From positions 1 to 64,000 of the forward strand of contig NC_002682.1 of assembly GCF_000009625.1 (NCBI RefSeq): a stretch of 64,000 nt of DNA, given 5' to 3'. Origin of the DNA: Mesorhizobium japonicum MAFF 303099 (lineage in GTDB: Bacteria; Pseudomonadota; Alphaproteobacteria; Rhizobiales; Rhizobiaceae). The position numbers and the translations under genes are program-made. Below, one piece after another: positions 24,661-32,754 of the stretch (positions are counted from its first letter, which is position 1; each line of letters starts with the position of its first letter). The notes beneath the pieces are model-generated. The model saw nothing but the letters and a program-made list of their open reading frames with translations, was not told where the DNA came from and searched no databases.

Positions 24661-24730
24661 TAGCTAGATCAGCCAATCTTGCTGAATGCATCGAGCAAGA
24701 ATAGCCACATTTCGACGACCGATCTAGCTA
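24661..24730. promoter_or_regulatory. candidate Lrp operators in divergent promoter region
   Basis: TAGCTAGATC (24661-24670) and GATCTAGCTA (24721-24730) are perfect inverted copies. Between them 24678-24699 is an almost perfect palindrome with arms CTTGCT and AGCAAG around ATGCAT. The three sites are spaced so that a multimeric regulator could wrap the 125-base region between the regulator and the operon. Confidence 0.6.
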
Positions 24731-24760
24731 TCCTCAAGAACGATTTTACGGGAGCCGACG

Positions 24761-27139
24761 ATGACGATCCTTTCCGAGCTTGAGCGCAAGGTGCTTTGGT
24801 TGGCTGTCTGGATGATCCATCATGCCAATCATGTTCGCGGGTCCGATGATGGCCTCAAGATCGGCGGCCATCAGGCGTCGTCGGCGTCCGCCTCGACCTT
24901 GCTGACGGCGCTCTATTTCCAAATCCTCAGGCCTGAAGACCGGGTGGCCGTCAAGCCGCATGCCAGCCCGGTTTTTCACGCCATCCAGTATCTGTTCGGC
25001 AAGCAGACGCTCGAGCAGCTGCAAAATTTTCGCGGCTATCGCGGCGCGCAGTCCTACCCATCCCGAACCAAGGATATCGACGATGTCGATTTCTCGACCG
25101 GGTCGGTTGGACTGGGGGTGGCGCAGACCCTCTTCTCGTCCCTCGTCCAGGATTATGTCAGGGCAAAAGGCTGGAACGCGGACAAGCCCGACGGCCGGAT
25201 GGTCGCCCTTCTCGGCGACGCTGAAATGGATGAGGGCAATATCTTCGAGGCCCTTCTCGAAGGCTGGAAACACGGCCTGCGCAACACCTGGTGGGTCGTC
25301 GACTACAACAGGCAGAGCCTGGATGCGGTGGTGCGCGAAGGCCTGTGGCAGCGCTTCGAGTCCATCTTTCGCAACTTCGGCTGGGATGTGGTGATCCTGA
25401 AACATGGGACAATGCAAAAGGCGGCCTTTGAGGAGGAGGGCGGTGAAAAGCTGCGGTCCTGGATCGATGCATGCCCCAACCAGCTCTATTCGGCGCTGAC
25501 CTTCCAGGGCGGCGCCGCGTGGCGCCGGCGCCTTCTGGATGACCTGGGGGACCAAGGACCGGTGACCCGCCTGATCGAGAAGCGAAGCGACGACGACCTT
25601 GCCGCCTTGATGGCAAACCTTGGCGGCCACGATCTGGCAAGCATCATCGATGCCTTCGAGCAAGCGCGCGGTCATGATCGTCCGACCTGTTTCATCGCCT
25701 ATACGATCAAGGGCTTCGGCCTGCCGCTCGCCGGCCACAAAGACAATCACGCCGGATTGATGACGCCGGCGCAGGTCGACGCGCTGCGGCAAGGCATGGG
25801 TGTGCGCGAGGGGCGTGAATGGGACCTGTTCGAGGGCCTTGCATACGATGAGGCCGCGATCCGGTCCTATCTGGCGTCGTCGCCTTTCGCGCAGGCAGCT
25901 ACCCGTCGCCATAAAACTCCAGCCGTACCCGTGCCGCAGATCCCCTGGGGCGCACAGGCCTCCATGTCGACACAACAGGGCTTCGGTCTCTTGATGCACG
26001 AGATCGCCAAGTCAGACAGCGATTTTTCCAAGCGTGTCGTGACCACGTCTCCGGACGTCACGGTCTCGACCAATCTCGGGGCCTGGGTGAACAGGCGGGG
26101 CCTGTTCGCGCGCGGCGGACAGGCAGACCTCTTCCGGGAAGAGCGCATTCCCTCTACCTTCAACTGGACATTTTCGCCGTCGGGACAGCATCTCGAACTG
26201 GGCATCTCGGAGATGAACCTCTTCACGATGCTGTCGGCGCTGGGTCTGTCGCACACGCTTCACGGCGAGCGCCTGCTTCCGGTAGGAACGCTCTACGACC
26301 CCTTCATCGAGCGTGGTCTCGATGCGCTCAACTATGCTTGCTATCAGGATGCACGCTTTATCCTGGCGGCGACGCCATCAGGCGTGACACTGGCGCCCGA
26401 GGGAGGAGCGCATCAGTCGATCGCCACGCCGCTGATCGGCATGGCGCAAGACGGCCTGGCGGCGTTCGAGCCGGCCTATGTCGACGAGCTGGCAGTCATC
26501 CTGCGTTGGGCATTCGACTATATCCAGCGCTCCGGCGAGGCCGAGCCCGACAACCACAGCTGGCTGCGCGACCAGACCGGAGGTTCAGTCTACCTCAGGC
26601 TCTCCACGCGATCGATCGAGCAGCCGGCACGCCAGATGGAGGATCCGCTGGCGCGCGCCATCGTCGATGGCGCCTACTGGCTGCGCAAACCCGGGCCGAA
26701 TGCCGCTGTGGTGATCGCCTATTCGGGAGCTGTCGCGCCGGAAGCTGTCCAGGCATTGGGGCTGATGGCGGGTGACCGGCGCGATGTCGGGCTTCTGGCC
26801 GTGACCTCGGCCGATCGGCTGAACGCCGGCTGGTCTGCCGCGGCGCGGGCGCGCCAGTATGGCCATCCCCGCGCCACCAGCCATGTCGAGCGCCTGCTGG
26901 CTGGTCTGCCCGCCTCATGCGCCATCGTGACGGTGCTGGACGGGCATCCCGCGACGCTCGCCTGGCTGGGTTCGGTCCATGGCCATCGCACGCGCGCGCT
27001 CGGCGTCGAGCATTTTGGCCAGACCGGTACGATCGCGGACCTCTACCAGTATTACGGGATCGATGCGCAAGGCATCATGGCTGCGGCGCAATCGGTGTCA
27101 GTCGGCCGGCCGCTGAGGCACCTCGGCTCCGCCGCCTGA
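24761..27139 (+). CDS. AceE-like thiamine-diphosphate dehydrogenase/transketolase
   Basis: A 792-residue homologue of the homodimeric pyruvate dehydrogenase E1 (AceE) and transketolases; E. coli AceE is about 887 residues. The TPP-binding signature is GDAEMDEGN with WWVVDYNRQSLD about 26 residues later. Other family landmarks are KIGGHQASSASASTLLTALY near residue 35 and GFGLPLAGHKDNHAGLMTPA. There is no E2 or E3 gene nearby, so it probably does not feed a standard complex, and the rhizobial PDH is usually of the PdhAB type. The substrate is unknown; a 2-oxo acid is expected. First gene of a cluster with a GHMP kinase and PLP enzymes. Confidence 0.85.
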   Translation: MTILSELERKVLWLAVWMIHHANHVRGSDDGLKIGGHQASSASASTLLTALYFQILRPEDRVAVKPHASPVFHAIQYLFGKQTLEQLQNFRGYRGAQSYPSRTKDIDDVDFSTGSVGLGVAQTLFSSLVQDYVRAKGWNADKPDGRMVALLGDAEMDEGNIFEALLEGWKHGLRNTWWVVDYNRQSLDAVVREGLWQRFESIFRNFGWDVVILKHGTMQKAAFEEEGGEKLRSWIDACPNQLYSALTFQGGAAWRRRLLDDLGDQGPVTRLIEKRSDDDLAALMANLGGHDLASIIDAFEQARGHDRPTCFIAYTIKGFGLPLAGHKDNHAGLMTPAQVDALRQGMGVREGREWDLFEGLAYDEAAIRSYLASSPFAQAATRRHKTPAVPVPQIPWGAQASMSTQQGFGLLMHEIAKSDSDFSKRVVTTSPDVTVSTNLGAWVNRRGLFARGGQADLFREERIPSTFNWTFSPSGQHLELGISEMNLFTMLSALGLSHTLHGERLLPVGTLYDPFIERGLDALNYACYQDARFILAATPSGVTLAPEGGAHQSIATPLIGMAQDGLAAFEPAYVDELAVILRWAFDYIQRSGEAEPDNHSWLRDQTGGSVYLRLSTRSIEQPARQMEDPLARAIVDGAYWLRKPGPNAAVVIAYSGAVAPEAVQALGLMAGDRRDVGLLAVTSADRLNAGWSAAARARQYGHPRATSHVERLLAGLPASCAIVTVLDGHPATLAWLGSVHGHRTRALGVEHFGQTGTIADLYQYYGIDAQGIMAAAQSVSVGRPLRHLGSAA

Positions 27140-27263
27140 CGATCGGCCAGCATCGCCTCGTCCCCTGCTGGTACAACAGGAAGCCGTCAATACCGGAATT
27201 CCTTGAGAGAGGCCGTCAGTCGTCGGCGCCATCTTCCCGCGTGGCGAGAAAGCCTGGGGAAAG

Positions 27264-28208
27264 ATGAAAATGGCTGAGGCCGGCGATCTCATGAGCCGTG
27301 GAGCGCTGCCGTCGCCGGTTGGTACGGCGATTGCGATAGCGCATCATGGCGAGCTCATCCAGGGCGTCTTCAAGGATGATGACGGGCGTCTTCATCGCGG
27401 GCTCGTGACACTGCCGATCGCCGGCTTGAGATCGGAGGCGCGCTTTGACAGGAGTGACGGCGATGCGGTCGTCGTCACTCCCGACCATAAGATCAAAGCG
27501 GCGGCAGCCGCGCGGCTCACGCTCGATTTCTTGAACGTCACTGGCGGTGGCGCGCTGACACTTCAAAGCTCAATTCCCGTGGGGCACGGCTACGGCTCAT
27601 CGACGGCAGACGTTGTCGCTGCCATTCGCGCTGTCGCCGCAGCCCTCAATGTCCAGCTGCGGCCGTCGAGCATCGCGCGTCTGGCCGTTTCTGCCGAGCG
27701 CGCGAGCGACGCGATCGCGTTCGATGATCACGCAGTGCTGTTCGCGCAGCGCGAGGGCAGGGTGATCGAGAATTTTGCAGGCTCCCTGCCGCCGCTGCTT
27801 CTGCTCGGGTTCAAGGCGAATGGCGGGGTTCCGGTCGACACATTGCAGCTGCCGCCCGCACGCTACGACAGTGCCGAAATCCAGGAATTCGGCGTGCTTC
27901 GGGCGCTGGTGGCGCGGGCGGTCCGCCTTCAAGATCCCCATCTCCTCGGACGTGCCGCCTCGGCAAGTGCGGTGATCAGTCAGCGGCACTTGCCCAAACA
28001 GGGCTTCGACGAGATCGCCGACATTGCCGAACGAGCGGGGGCATGCGGGGTGCAAGTTGCCCATAGCGGTTCATTGCTTGGCCTGATTTTCGATCTTTTC
28101 ACCCCGAACCTGAAGCGGCGGGCAGCTCTGGTGGCCCAGCAGATAAGACGTGCGGGCTTCAAGGATGTCGAGGTCCATCTGGTCAATGCGGAGGGCTGGC
28201 CATGGTGA
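27264..28208 (+). CDS. GHMP kinase, PduX/L-threonine kinase-like
   Basis: 314 residues. The phosphate-binding loop is SIPVGHGYGSSTADVVAA (residues ~95-112), the GHMP motif 2 form seen in PduX-type threonine kinases. The N-terminus (AIAHHGELIQGVFKDDDGRL) and C-terminal motif (GVQVAHSGSLLGLIFD) also fit. It should phosphorylate the hydroxyl of a small amino-acid-like substrate. No cobalamin genes are nearby, so a role other than the aminopropanol branch is likely. It overlaps the next gene by seven bases. Confidence 0.8.
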   Translation: MKMAEAGDLMSRGALPSPVGTAIAIAHHGELIQGVFKDDDGRLHRGLVTLPIAGLRSEARFDRSDGDAVVVTPDHKIKAAAAARLTLDFLNVTGGGALTLQSSIPVGHGYGSSTADVVAAIRAVAAALNVQLRPSSIARLAVSAERASDAIAFDDHAVLFAQREGRVIENFAGSLPPLLLLGFKANGGVPVDTLQLPPARYDSAEIQEFGVLRALVARAVRLQDPHLLGRAASASAVISQRHLPKQGFDEIADIAERAGACGVQVAHSGSLLGLIFDLFTPNLKRRAALVAQQIRRAGFKDVEVHLVNAEGWPW

Positions 28209-29275
28209 GCCCCGCAGTGGACCATTTCAAGGACCTCGAGACCCCGCGCCTTGCGCTGTTGGCGCCCAATCTCGTGGCCGCTGCTTTCCCGCTGATGAAG
28301 CTGATGCCGGCCCGCTACATTCTGGATCGGGCAGCGTCGAATGGCGAATTGAAGACCGGCTCCCATATTGTCGAGACGACGTCCGGCACATTTGGAATGG
28401 CGGTGGCGCTGCTGGCGGCGGCGCGTGACTATCGCCTTACGCTCGTCACCGCTTCAACGCTGATCGATGCCAAATACCGAGCCCGCCTCGAGCGCATCGG
28501 CGCGACGGTGATCGCCCTTGACGATCCCCGCGGCGATGGCAACCAACCGGGCCGGCTGGAGCGCCTCCAGGAAATCCTCGCCAAGGAGCCGGATGGCTTC
28601 TGGACTCGCCAATACGATAGTCCGGGTAATTGGCTTGCCTATGCGCGGCTGGCCGAACTCTTGATCCGCGCAATCGGCAAGGTTGACTGCCTGGTCGGCT
28701 GCGTCGGCACGGGCGGCTCGCTATGCGGCACCGCGTCATTTTTGCGAACTGTCTTTCCCCATCTGACGGTGTTTGCCGTCGATACCCATCGCAGCATTTT
28801 GTTCGGGCAGCCTGTGGGCAGGCGCATGCTGCGAGGCTTGGGCAACAGCGTTCTGCCGAAAAACGTCAGGCATGAGCTTGTCGACGAAATCCATTGGGTT
28901 GGCGCCTATCCCGCATATATGACTGCGCACCGTCTGCTGCGCGAGCACGGCCTCTTCATGGGGCCGACCAGCGGCGCCGCCGCCTTGGTGGCGCAATGGG
29001 TTGCAACGACCCTTCCCGACGCGCAGGTGGCGGTCATCATGCCTGACGAAGGCCATCGTCATGCCGAGACTGTCTACAATGACGAATGGCTCAGCGCCCT
29101 GCCTGGCTGGCCCTGCAAGGAGCTGTCCGAGCCGAGGACGCTGACCACCATCGCACCGGCCGCAGAGACGCAATGGACGCGCTTTCTTTGGTTGCGTCGC
29201 AGCCTCGGCGATGTGCTGAAAACGCAGGCAGCAGGCGAAGTGCCACCGGCTGTTGGCGCCGCGGAAAATCTATGA
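28202..29275 (+). CDS. cysteine-synthase-like PLP-fold protein
   Basis: 357 residues of fold-type II. The substrate loop TSGTFGMAVALL and the PLP phosphate-binding glycine loop GCVGTGGSLCG are present, as are MGPTSGAAALVA and MPDEGHRHAETVYND. Where cysteine synthases have SxKDR with the PLP lysine, this protein reads ARYILDRAASNGEL, so the lysine appears to be leucine. It may bind PLP differently, use another lysine, or be non-catalytic. Translationally overlapped with the kinase; its 3' end overlaps the convergent threonine-synthase-like gene. Confidence 0.8.
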   Translation: MVSPAVDHFKDLETPRLALLAPNLVAAAFPLMKLMPARYILDRAASNGELKTGSHIVETTSGTFGMAVALLAAARDYRLTLVTASTLIDAKYRARLERIGATVIALDDPRGDGNQPGRLERLQEILAKEPDGFWTRQYDSPGNWLAYARLAELLIRAIGKVDCLVGCVGTGGSLCGTASFLRTVFPHLTVFAVDTHRSILFGQPVGRRMLRGLGNSVLPKNVRHELVDEIHWVGAYPAYMTAHRLLREHGLFMGPTSGAAALVAQWVATTLPDAQVAVIMPDEGHRHAETVYNDEWLSALPGWPCKELSEPRTLTTIAPAAETQWTRFLWLRRSLGDVLKTQAAGEVPPAVGAAENL

Positions 29276-30607
29276 AACGAGATCCAGCCCGTTCTTGTCG
29301 AGCCAGCGCCAGGCGTCGTCCGTCGTCCGGAAGATCTGATCGTGTTCGTTCGATCCGGCGGACCGATCGAGGTCCTTGAGGCCGCTGGCTGTCACGACGG
29401 CCACGACACGGTCTGGGGTTGCGATGATACCTTGGTCCCTTAATTTCGATATCGCGATCAGCGGCGTGACCGACGCCAGTTCGGCAAAGATCCCTTCGTC
29501 CCGCGCAAGGCGCTCCTGCATCGCGATCAGGCCGTGATTGCTGACGGGCACGGCGTGCCCGCCGGATTCGCGCAGCGCCTTCAGCGCCTGAAAGGTGCTG
29601 CGCGGCGTGCCGATCGATACGGCAAGGCTGTCGAAAAGCATCTGGCGTTCACTCACCGCATCGGCGCCGCTGGCCAGAGCGTCCGCCAGCGACCCATGCA
29701 CCTCCGCCGCGACGAGACGAGGCAGGCGCGTGATCGAGCCTTGCGCGAACAGCTCGCAAAAGCCGGCCCACACGCCGGACAACGCATCGCCATAGCAGAC
29801 CGGCAGGACGCACCAGTCTGGCGCCGTGCCATCTGATTGCTCGACGATCTCATAGGCGATCGTCTTGTAGCCCTCGATGCCGAGTGGATGGCTGCCGACG
29901 ACAGGACCGTGATAGGGCGATGCGATGAACCAGTCGTAGCGGGCCGCCGCCTGTTCGAGCAGTGACCATCGGTCCATTTTGCTGACCAAGGGCAGGACCG
30001 TCGCGCCATACTTGCGGATCTGCGCCAGCATCGCGCCGGCTGATCCCGCGAAAGTGGTGACGACGCATTTCAACCCGGCTCGGGCGGCGTACGCCGCCAG
30101 CGAAGCGCCGGCGTTTCCCGAGGAGGCGGTCGCGACGATCTTCGCGCCACGTGCGCGCGCCACGCTGACCGCGATCGTCGAGAAGCGGTCCTTGTGCGAC
30201 CAGGTCGGGTTTCGGCCTTCGTCCTTGATTGCGAGGTTAGGCACGCCGAGAAACGCGCCGATGCGCGGTGCGGCAAGCAAAGGTGTCAGACCCTCACCAA
30301 GGCTTACGGCCTCCGCTTCTGTGCAAGGCAGCATATGCGCAAAACGCCACAGCGAGCGCGAGCTGGTGGCGCCGTCCAAAGGATCGAGGTGCGGGACCGC
30401 ATAAACCGGGCGAAGATTTGCCGGCGCGGTGTCTTGGCAGCGCGCGCATCCCCTGGAGTCGATTGTGACGTCCGCAGGAGCGGAAGCGCCGCATCGGATG
30501 CAAGCGAACTCCAGGACACGATTTGCGTGCATACCAGGTTGCTTTTGCTCGCCTGAGATATGCGCGGACATGTCGTGTTTGAGGTCGCGAAACGGCCGGC
30601 TCGCCAT
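29270..30607 (-). CDS. threonine-synthase-like PLP enzyme
   Basis: Up to 445 residues; an internal start MSAHISGEQKQPGMHANRVL is also possible. An N-terminal zinc-ribbon-like pair of CxxC motifs (FACIRCGASA and GCARCQD) precedes a fold-type II domain with the PLP lysine in NPTWSHKDRFSTIAV and the asparagine loop TASSGNAGASLAAYA. Threonine synthases act on O-phosphohomoserine. Here it may act on the product of the GHMP kinase. Convergent with the operon, so separately transcribed. Confidence 0.85.
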   Translation of the reverse strand: MASRPFRDLKHDMSAHISGEQKQPGMHANRVLEFACIRCGASAPADVTIDSRGCARCQDTAPANLRPVYAVPHLDPLDGATSSRSLWRFAHMLPCTEAEAVSLGEGLTPLLAAPRIGAFLGVPNLAIKDEGRNPTWSHKDRFSTIAVSVARARGAKIVATASSGNAGASLAAYAARAGLKCVVTTFAGSAGAMLAQIRKYGATVLPLVSKMDRWSLLEQAAARYDWFIASPYHGPVVGSHPLGIEGYKTIAYEIVEQSDGTAPDWCVLPVCYGDALSGVWAGFCELFAQGSITRLPRLVAAEVHGSLADALASGADAVSERQMLFDSLAVSIGTPRSTFQALKALRESGGHAVPVSNHGLIAMQERLARDEGIFAELASVTPLIAISKLRDQGIIATPDRVVAVVTASGLKDLDRSAGSNEHDQIFRTTDDAWRWLDKNGLDLVS

Positions 30608-30733
30608 GGCTATTCCTTATCCATGAAACGATGAATTCGCTTGTTGTTTCAACAGCCCGCAGCACGGCTGTCAATGCCGAATGTGCACTATAGTGTGTCG
30701 CACCATAGTGCGCGTCGTAGCATCCGTTGTCTG

Positions 30734-31000
30734 ATGAAACTTCGCGGCGTTTTTGGTCTGAACGTGCAGCGGCTTCGGAGAGAAAGAAAACTCTCTCAGG
30801 AGCAGTTGTCTTTCGTTTCGGGCCGCACGCGCGCCTATATCAGCAGCGTCGAGGCCGGGCGGCGCAACGCCACGCTGGATACAGTCGAAATTCTAGCCAA
30901 GGCGTTGAATGTCGAGCCACAAGAGTTGGTTTCGGCAAGCCCGGCAAATAAGCGAGCTATTCGGGTGACGAAACCGGCCGCTTCAAAGTCGACCGGTTGA
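30734..31000 (+). CDS. XRE-family DNA-binding protein
   Basis: 88 residues from MKLRGVFGLNVQRLRRERKL, with a complete Cro/C1-type helix-turn-helix (LSQEQLSFVSGRTRAYISSV EAGRRNATLDTVEILAKALN). No effector domain. It lies between the threonine-synthase-like gene (divergent) and luxR and could regulate either. Confidence 0.85.
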   Translation: MKLRGVFGLNVQRLRRERKLSQEQLSFVSGRTRAYISSVEAGRRNATLDTVEILAKALNVEPQELVSASPANKRAIRVTKPAASKSTG

Positions 31001-31168
31001 AGCCAACCTTCCATAAAGCAGTGCTGAGCGGATTTTCACTAATCTCTTTGTTGTGACACGTGATTGACTCCTTCAGTGTACATTCGATGCGCGTCCTATT
31101 GAAGATTGTGTCTAGACAGCCATAGGTTGTTCCGCGGGGTAGGGCCTGACTGTGGTTGAGGTCTGCCA

Positions 31169-31897
31169 ATGGAGAACGAAACTGTTGTCGACCTTTTTGC
31201 GGCGATCACGAAGATCGACACTGCGCGGTCGGCTGATGCAATCCTTCAGGAGTTCCGCTTCACCATGGAGCGCTACGGATTGCACAATTTTCTGATCACC
31301 GGATTGCCTGTGCCGCACGGTACGGACTGGCAGCGTGAAATTCTCGCTGATGGCTGGTCTCCTGAATGGCATCATCGCTACGTCACCGAGGCGTATTTTT
31401 TGCACGATCCTTGTGTCGCCCAGTGTCGGCACTCGCCAGAGCCTTTCCGATGGGGCGAGCTGCCGGTCGCAAGGCTGGTTCCACGCGCGAAGCTGGTCAT
31501 GGACGAGGCGGCCGAGTTCGGGATGAAAGAAGGCATCTGCATCCCAATTCATGTCCCATTGGCCGGGCCAGGCGTCGTCACGATGGCGAGTGACCGGATG
31601 GAAGTTCCGCCAAGCGCCATGCCCCTTATCGAGACGCTTTGCGTGCATACCTTTCGCAGCCTCTCTGCGCTGGGAACGCCCGGCGATGGCAATGAGCCCA
31701 CGCCCTTGACGGCGCGCGAGCGCGAACTCCTGGAGTGGAGCGCGCAAGGCAAATCCACCGATGACATTGCTTGTATCCTCGGTGTTACCAGGAACACGGT
31801 TGAAAGCCATCAGCGCAACATTCGAGGAAAGCTCGATGCGATCAATGTCGCGCATGCCATCGTAAAGGCGCTGCGACGGCAGGAAATCCAGATTTAG
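31169..31897 (+). CDS. LuxR-type quorum-sensing regulator
   Basis: 242 residues. The N-terminal autoinducer-binding domain keeps the usual aromatic and acidic ligand contacts (GWSPEWHHRYVTEAYFLHDP, PFRWGEL). The C-terminal LuxR helix-turn-helix is LTARERELLEWSAQGKSTDD to NTVESHQRNIRGKLDAINVA. It should bind an acyl-homoserine lactone made by the LuxI enzyme 66 bases downstream. Start chosen at MENETVVDLFAAITK; upstream frames lack character. Confidence 0.92.
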   Translation: MENETVVDLFAAITKIDTARSADAILQEFRFTMERYGLHNFLITGLPVPHGTDWQREILADGWSPEWHHRYVTEAYFLHDPCVAQCRHSPEPFRWGELPVARLVPRAKLVMDEAAEFGMKEGICIPIHVPLAGPGVVTMASDRMEVPPSAMPLIETLCVHTFRSLSALGTPGDGNEPTPLTARERELLEWSAQGKSTDDIACILGVTRNTVESHQRNIRGKLDAINVAHAIVKALRRQEIQI

Positions 31898-31945
31898 CAA
31901 TACCTGAATACCGTCATACGTACGCCAAGTGCGTTTTCCTACGAC

Positions 31946-31959
31946 CCTCCGCCTGGAGG
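31946..31959 (+). promoter_or_regulatory. hairpin covering the luxI ribosome-binding site
   Basis: CCTCC (31946-31950), loop GCCT, GGAGG (31955-31959). The GGAGG is the Shine-Dalgarno of luxI (ATG at 31964, spacing four). The five GC-rich pairs could hide the site and lower translation. Confidence 0.45.
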
Positions 31960-31963
31960 CGTC

Positions 31964-32572
31964 ATGGTTCGTATACATTTGGTCAATTGGGACAACAGGA
32001 AGCACTACAGGAAAGTTCTGGAGCGCTACTTTCGGATACGGTATGAGATTTACGTCAAGCAGAGGCGTTGGCGCGCCGTCGCACGGCCCATCAACATCGA
32101 GATCGACGCCTTCGATAACGAGCATACGCTTTATGTTCTGGCGCTTGATACCAACGGCAAGATCGTAGGCGGCTCCCGTCTCGTGCCGACGCTGGAACCG
32201 CATCTCATGAGCGAAGTGTTCCCGGTTCTCGCCGGCGGCAGGCCCCCGAGAGCGGCGGAAATCTTCGAATGGACGCGTTTCTTCGTCGTTCCATCGCTTC
32301 GCACGCAAGGCGCCCCGTCGCCGATCGCCGGCTTCGTTCTTTGCGGTCTGCTCGAGACCGCTCAGCGTCTGGGGATTCGACAGATCAGTGTGGTGTGCGA
32401 GACATTCTGGCCAAAACGGCTGCGCGCCCTCGGCTGGACGCTGACCGAGCTCGGTGACGTTCTCGAACACCCCGACGGCGATATCATCGCGTTGCTGATC
32501 GATGTCACGCCCGAGGCTGTTGAGCAGACGCGCCGTGCTTACGGCATCAGCGGCGTCTTACTTGCGGAATGA
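31964..32572 (+). CDS. acyl-homoserine-lactone synthase (LuxI type)
   Basis: 202 residues with the invariant LuxI residues visible: Arg and Phe/Tyr in YFRIRYEIYVKQRRW, the acidic EIDAFD motif, GGSRLVPT, and EWTRFFV. It uses S-adenosylmethionine and an acyl carrier protein to make an AHL; the acyl chain cannot be told from sequence. Located directly after luxR in the same direction. Confidence 0.93.
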   Translation: MVRIHLVNWDNRKHYRKVLERYFRIRYEIYVKQRRWRAVARPINIEIDAFDNEHTLYVLALDTNGKIVGGSRLVPTLEPHLMSEVFPVLAGGRPPRAAEIFEWTRFFVVPSLRTQGAPSPIAGFVLCGLLETAQRLGIRQISVVCETFWPKRLRALGWTLTELGDVLEHPDGDIIALLIDVTPEAVEQTRRAYGISGVLLAE

Positions 32573-32754
32573 GACAGGCCAACCAGGCAGCAAGATACCG
32601 GGGCTCTTCGGTCAGCGGCGGGCTACCAGCTGGATTCATATATGGCGAGCAAGGTGCGTCAGCTCTTGGAGCCAGAGATTGCGCAGCGGTGAGCCAAATA
32701 TGAACTGATTAGCGTGCTCATATGACGGCTCGTCGTTCGATTAGCATCCTTGTG

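Noticed and set aside
24746..25999. 417-codon minus-strand frame opposite the AceE-like gene
   Set aside because: Antisense of a gene with strong TPP-enzyme motifs; no ribosome-binding site or family resemblance.
31112..32470. 452-codon minus-strand frame across luxR and luxI
   Set aside because: It covers two well-supported genes on the other strand and has no protein character of its own.
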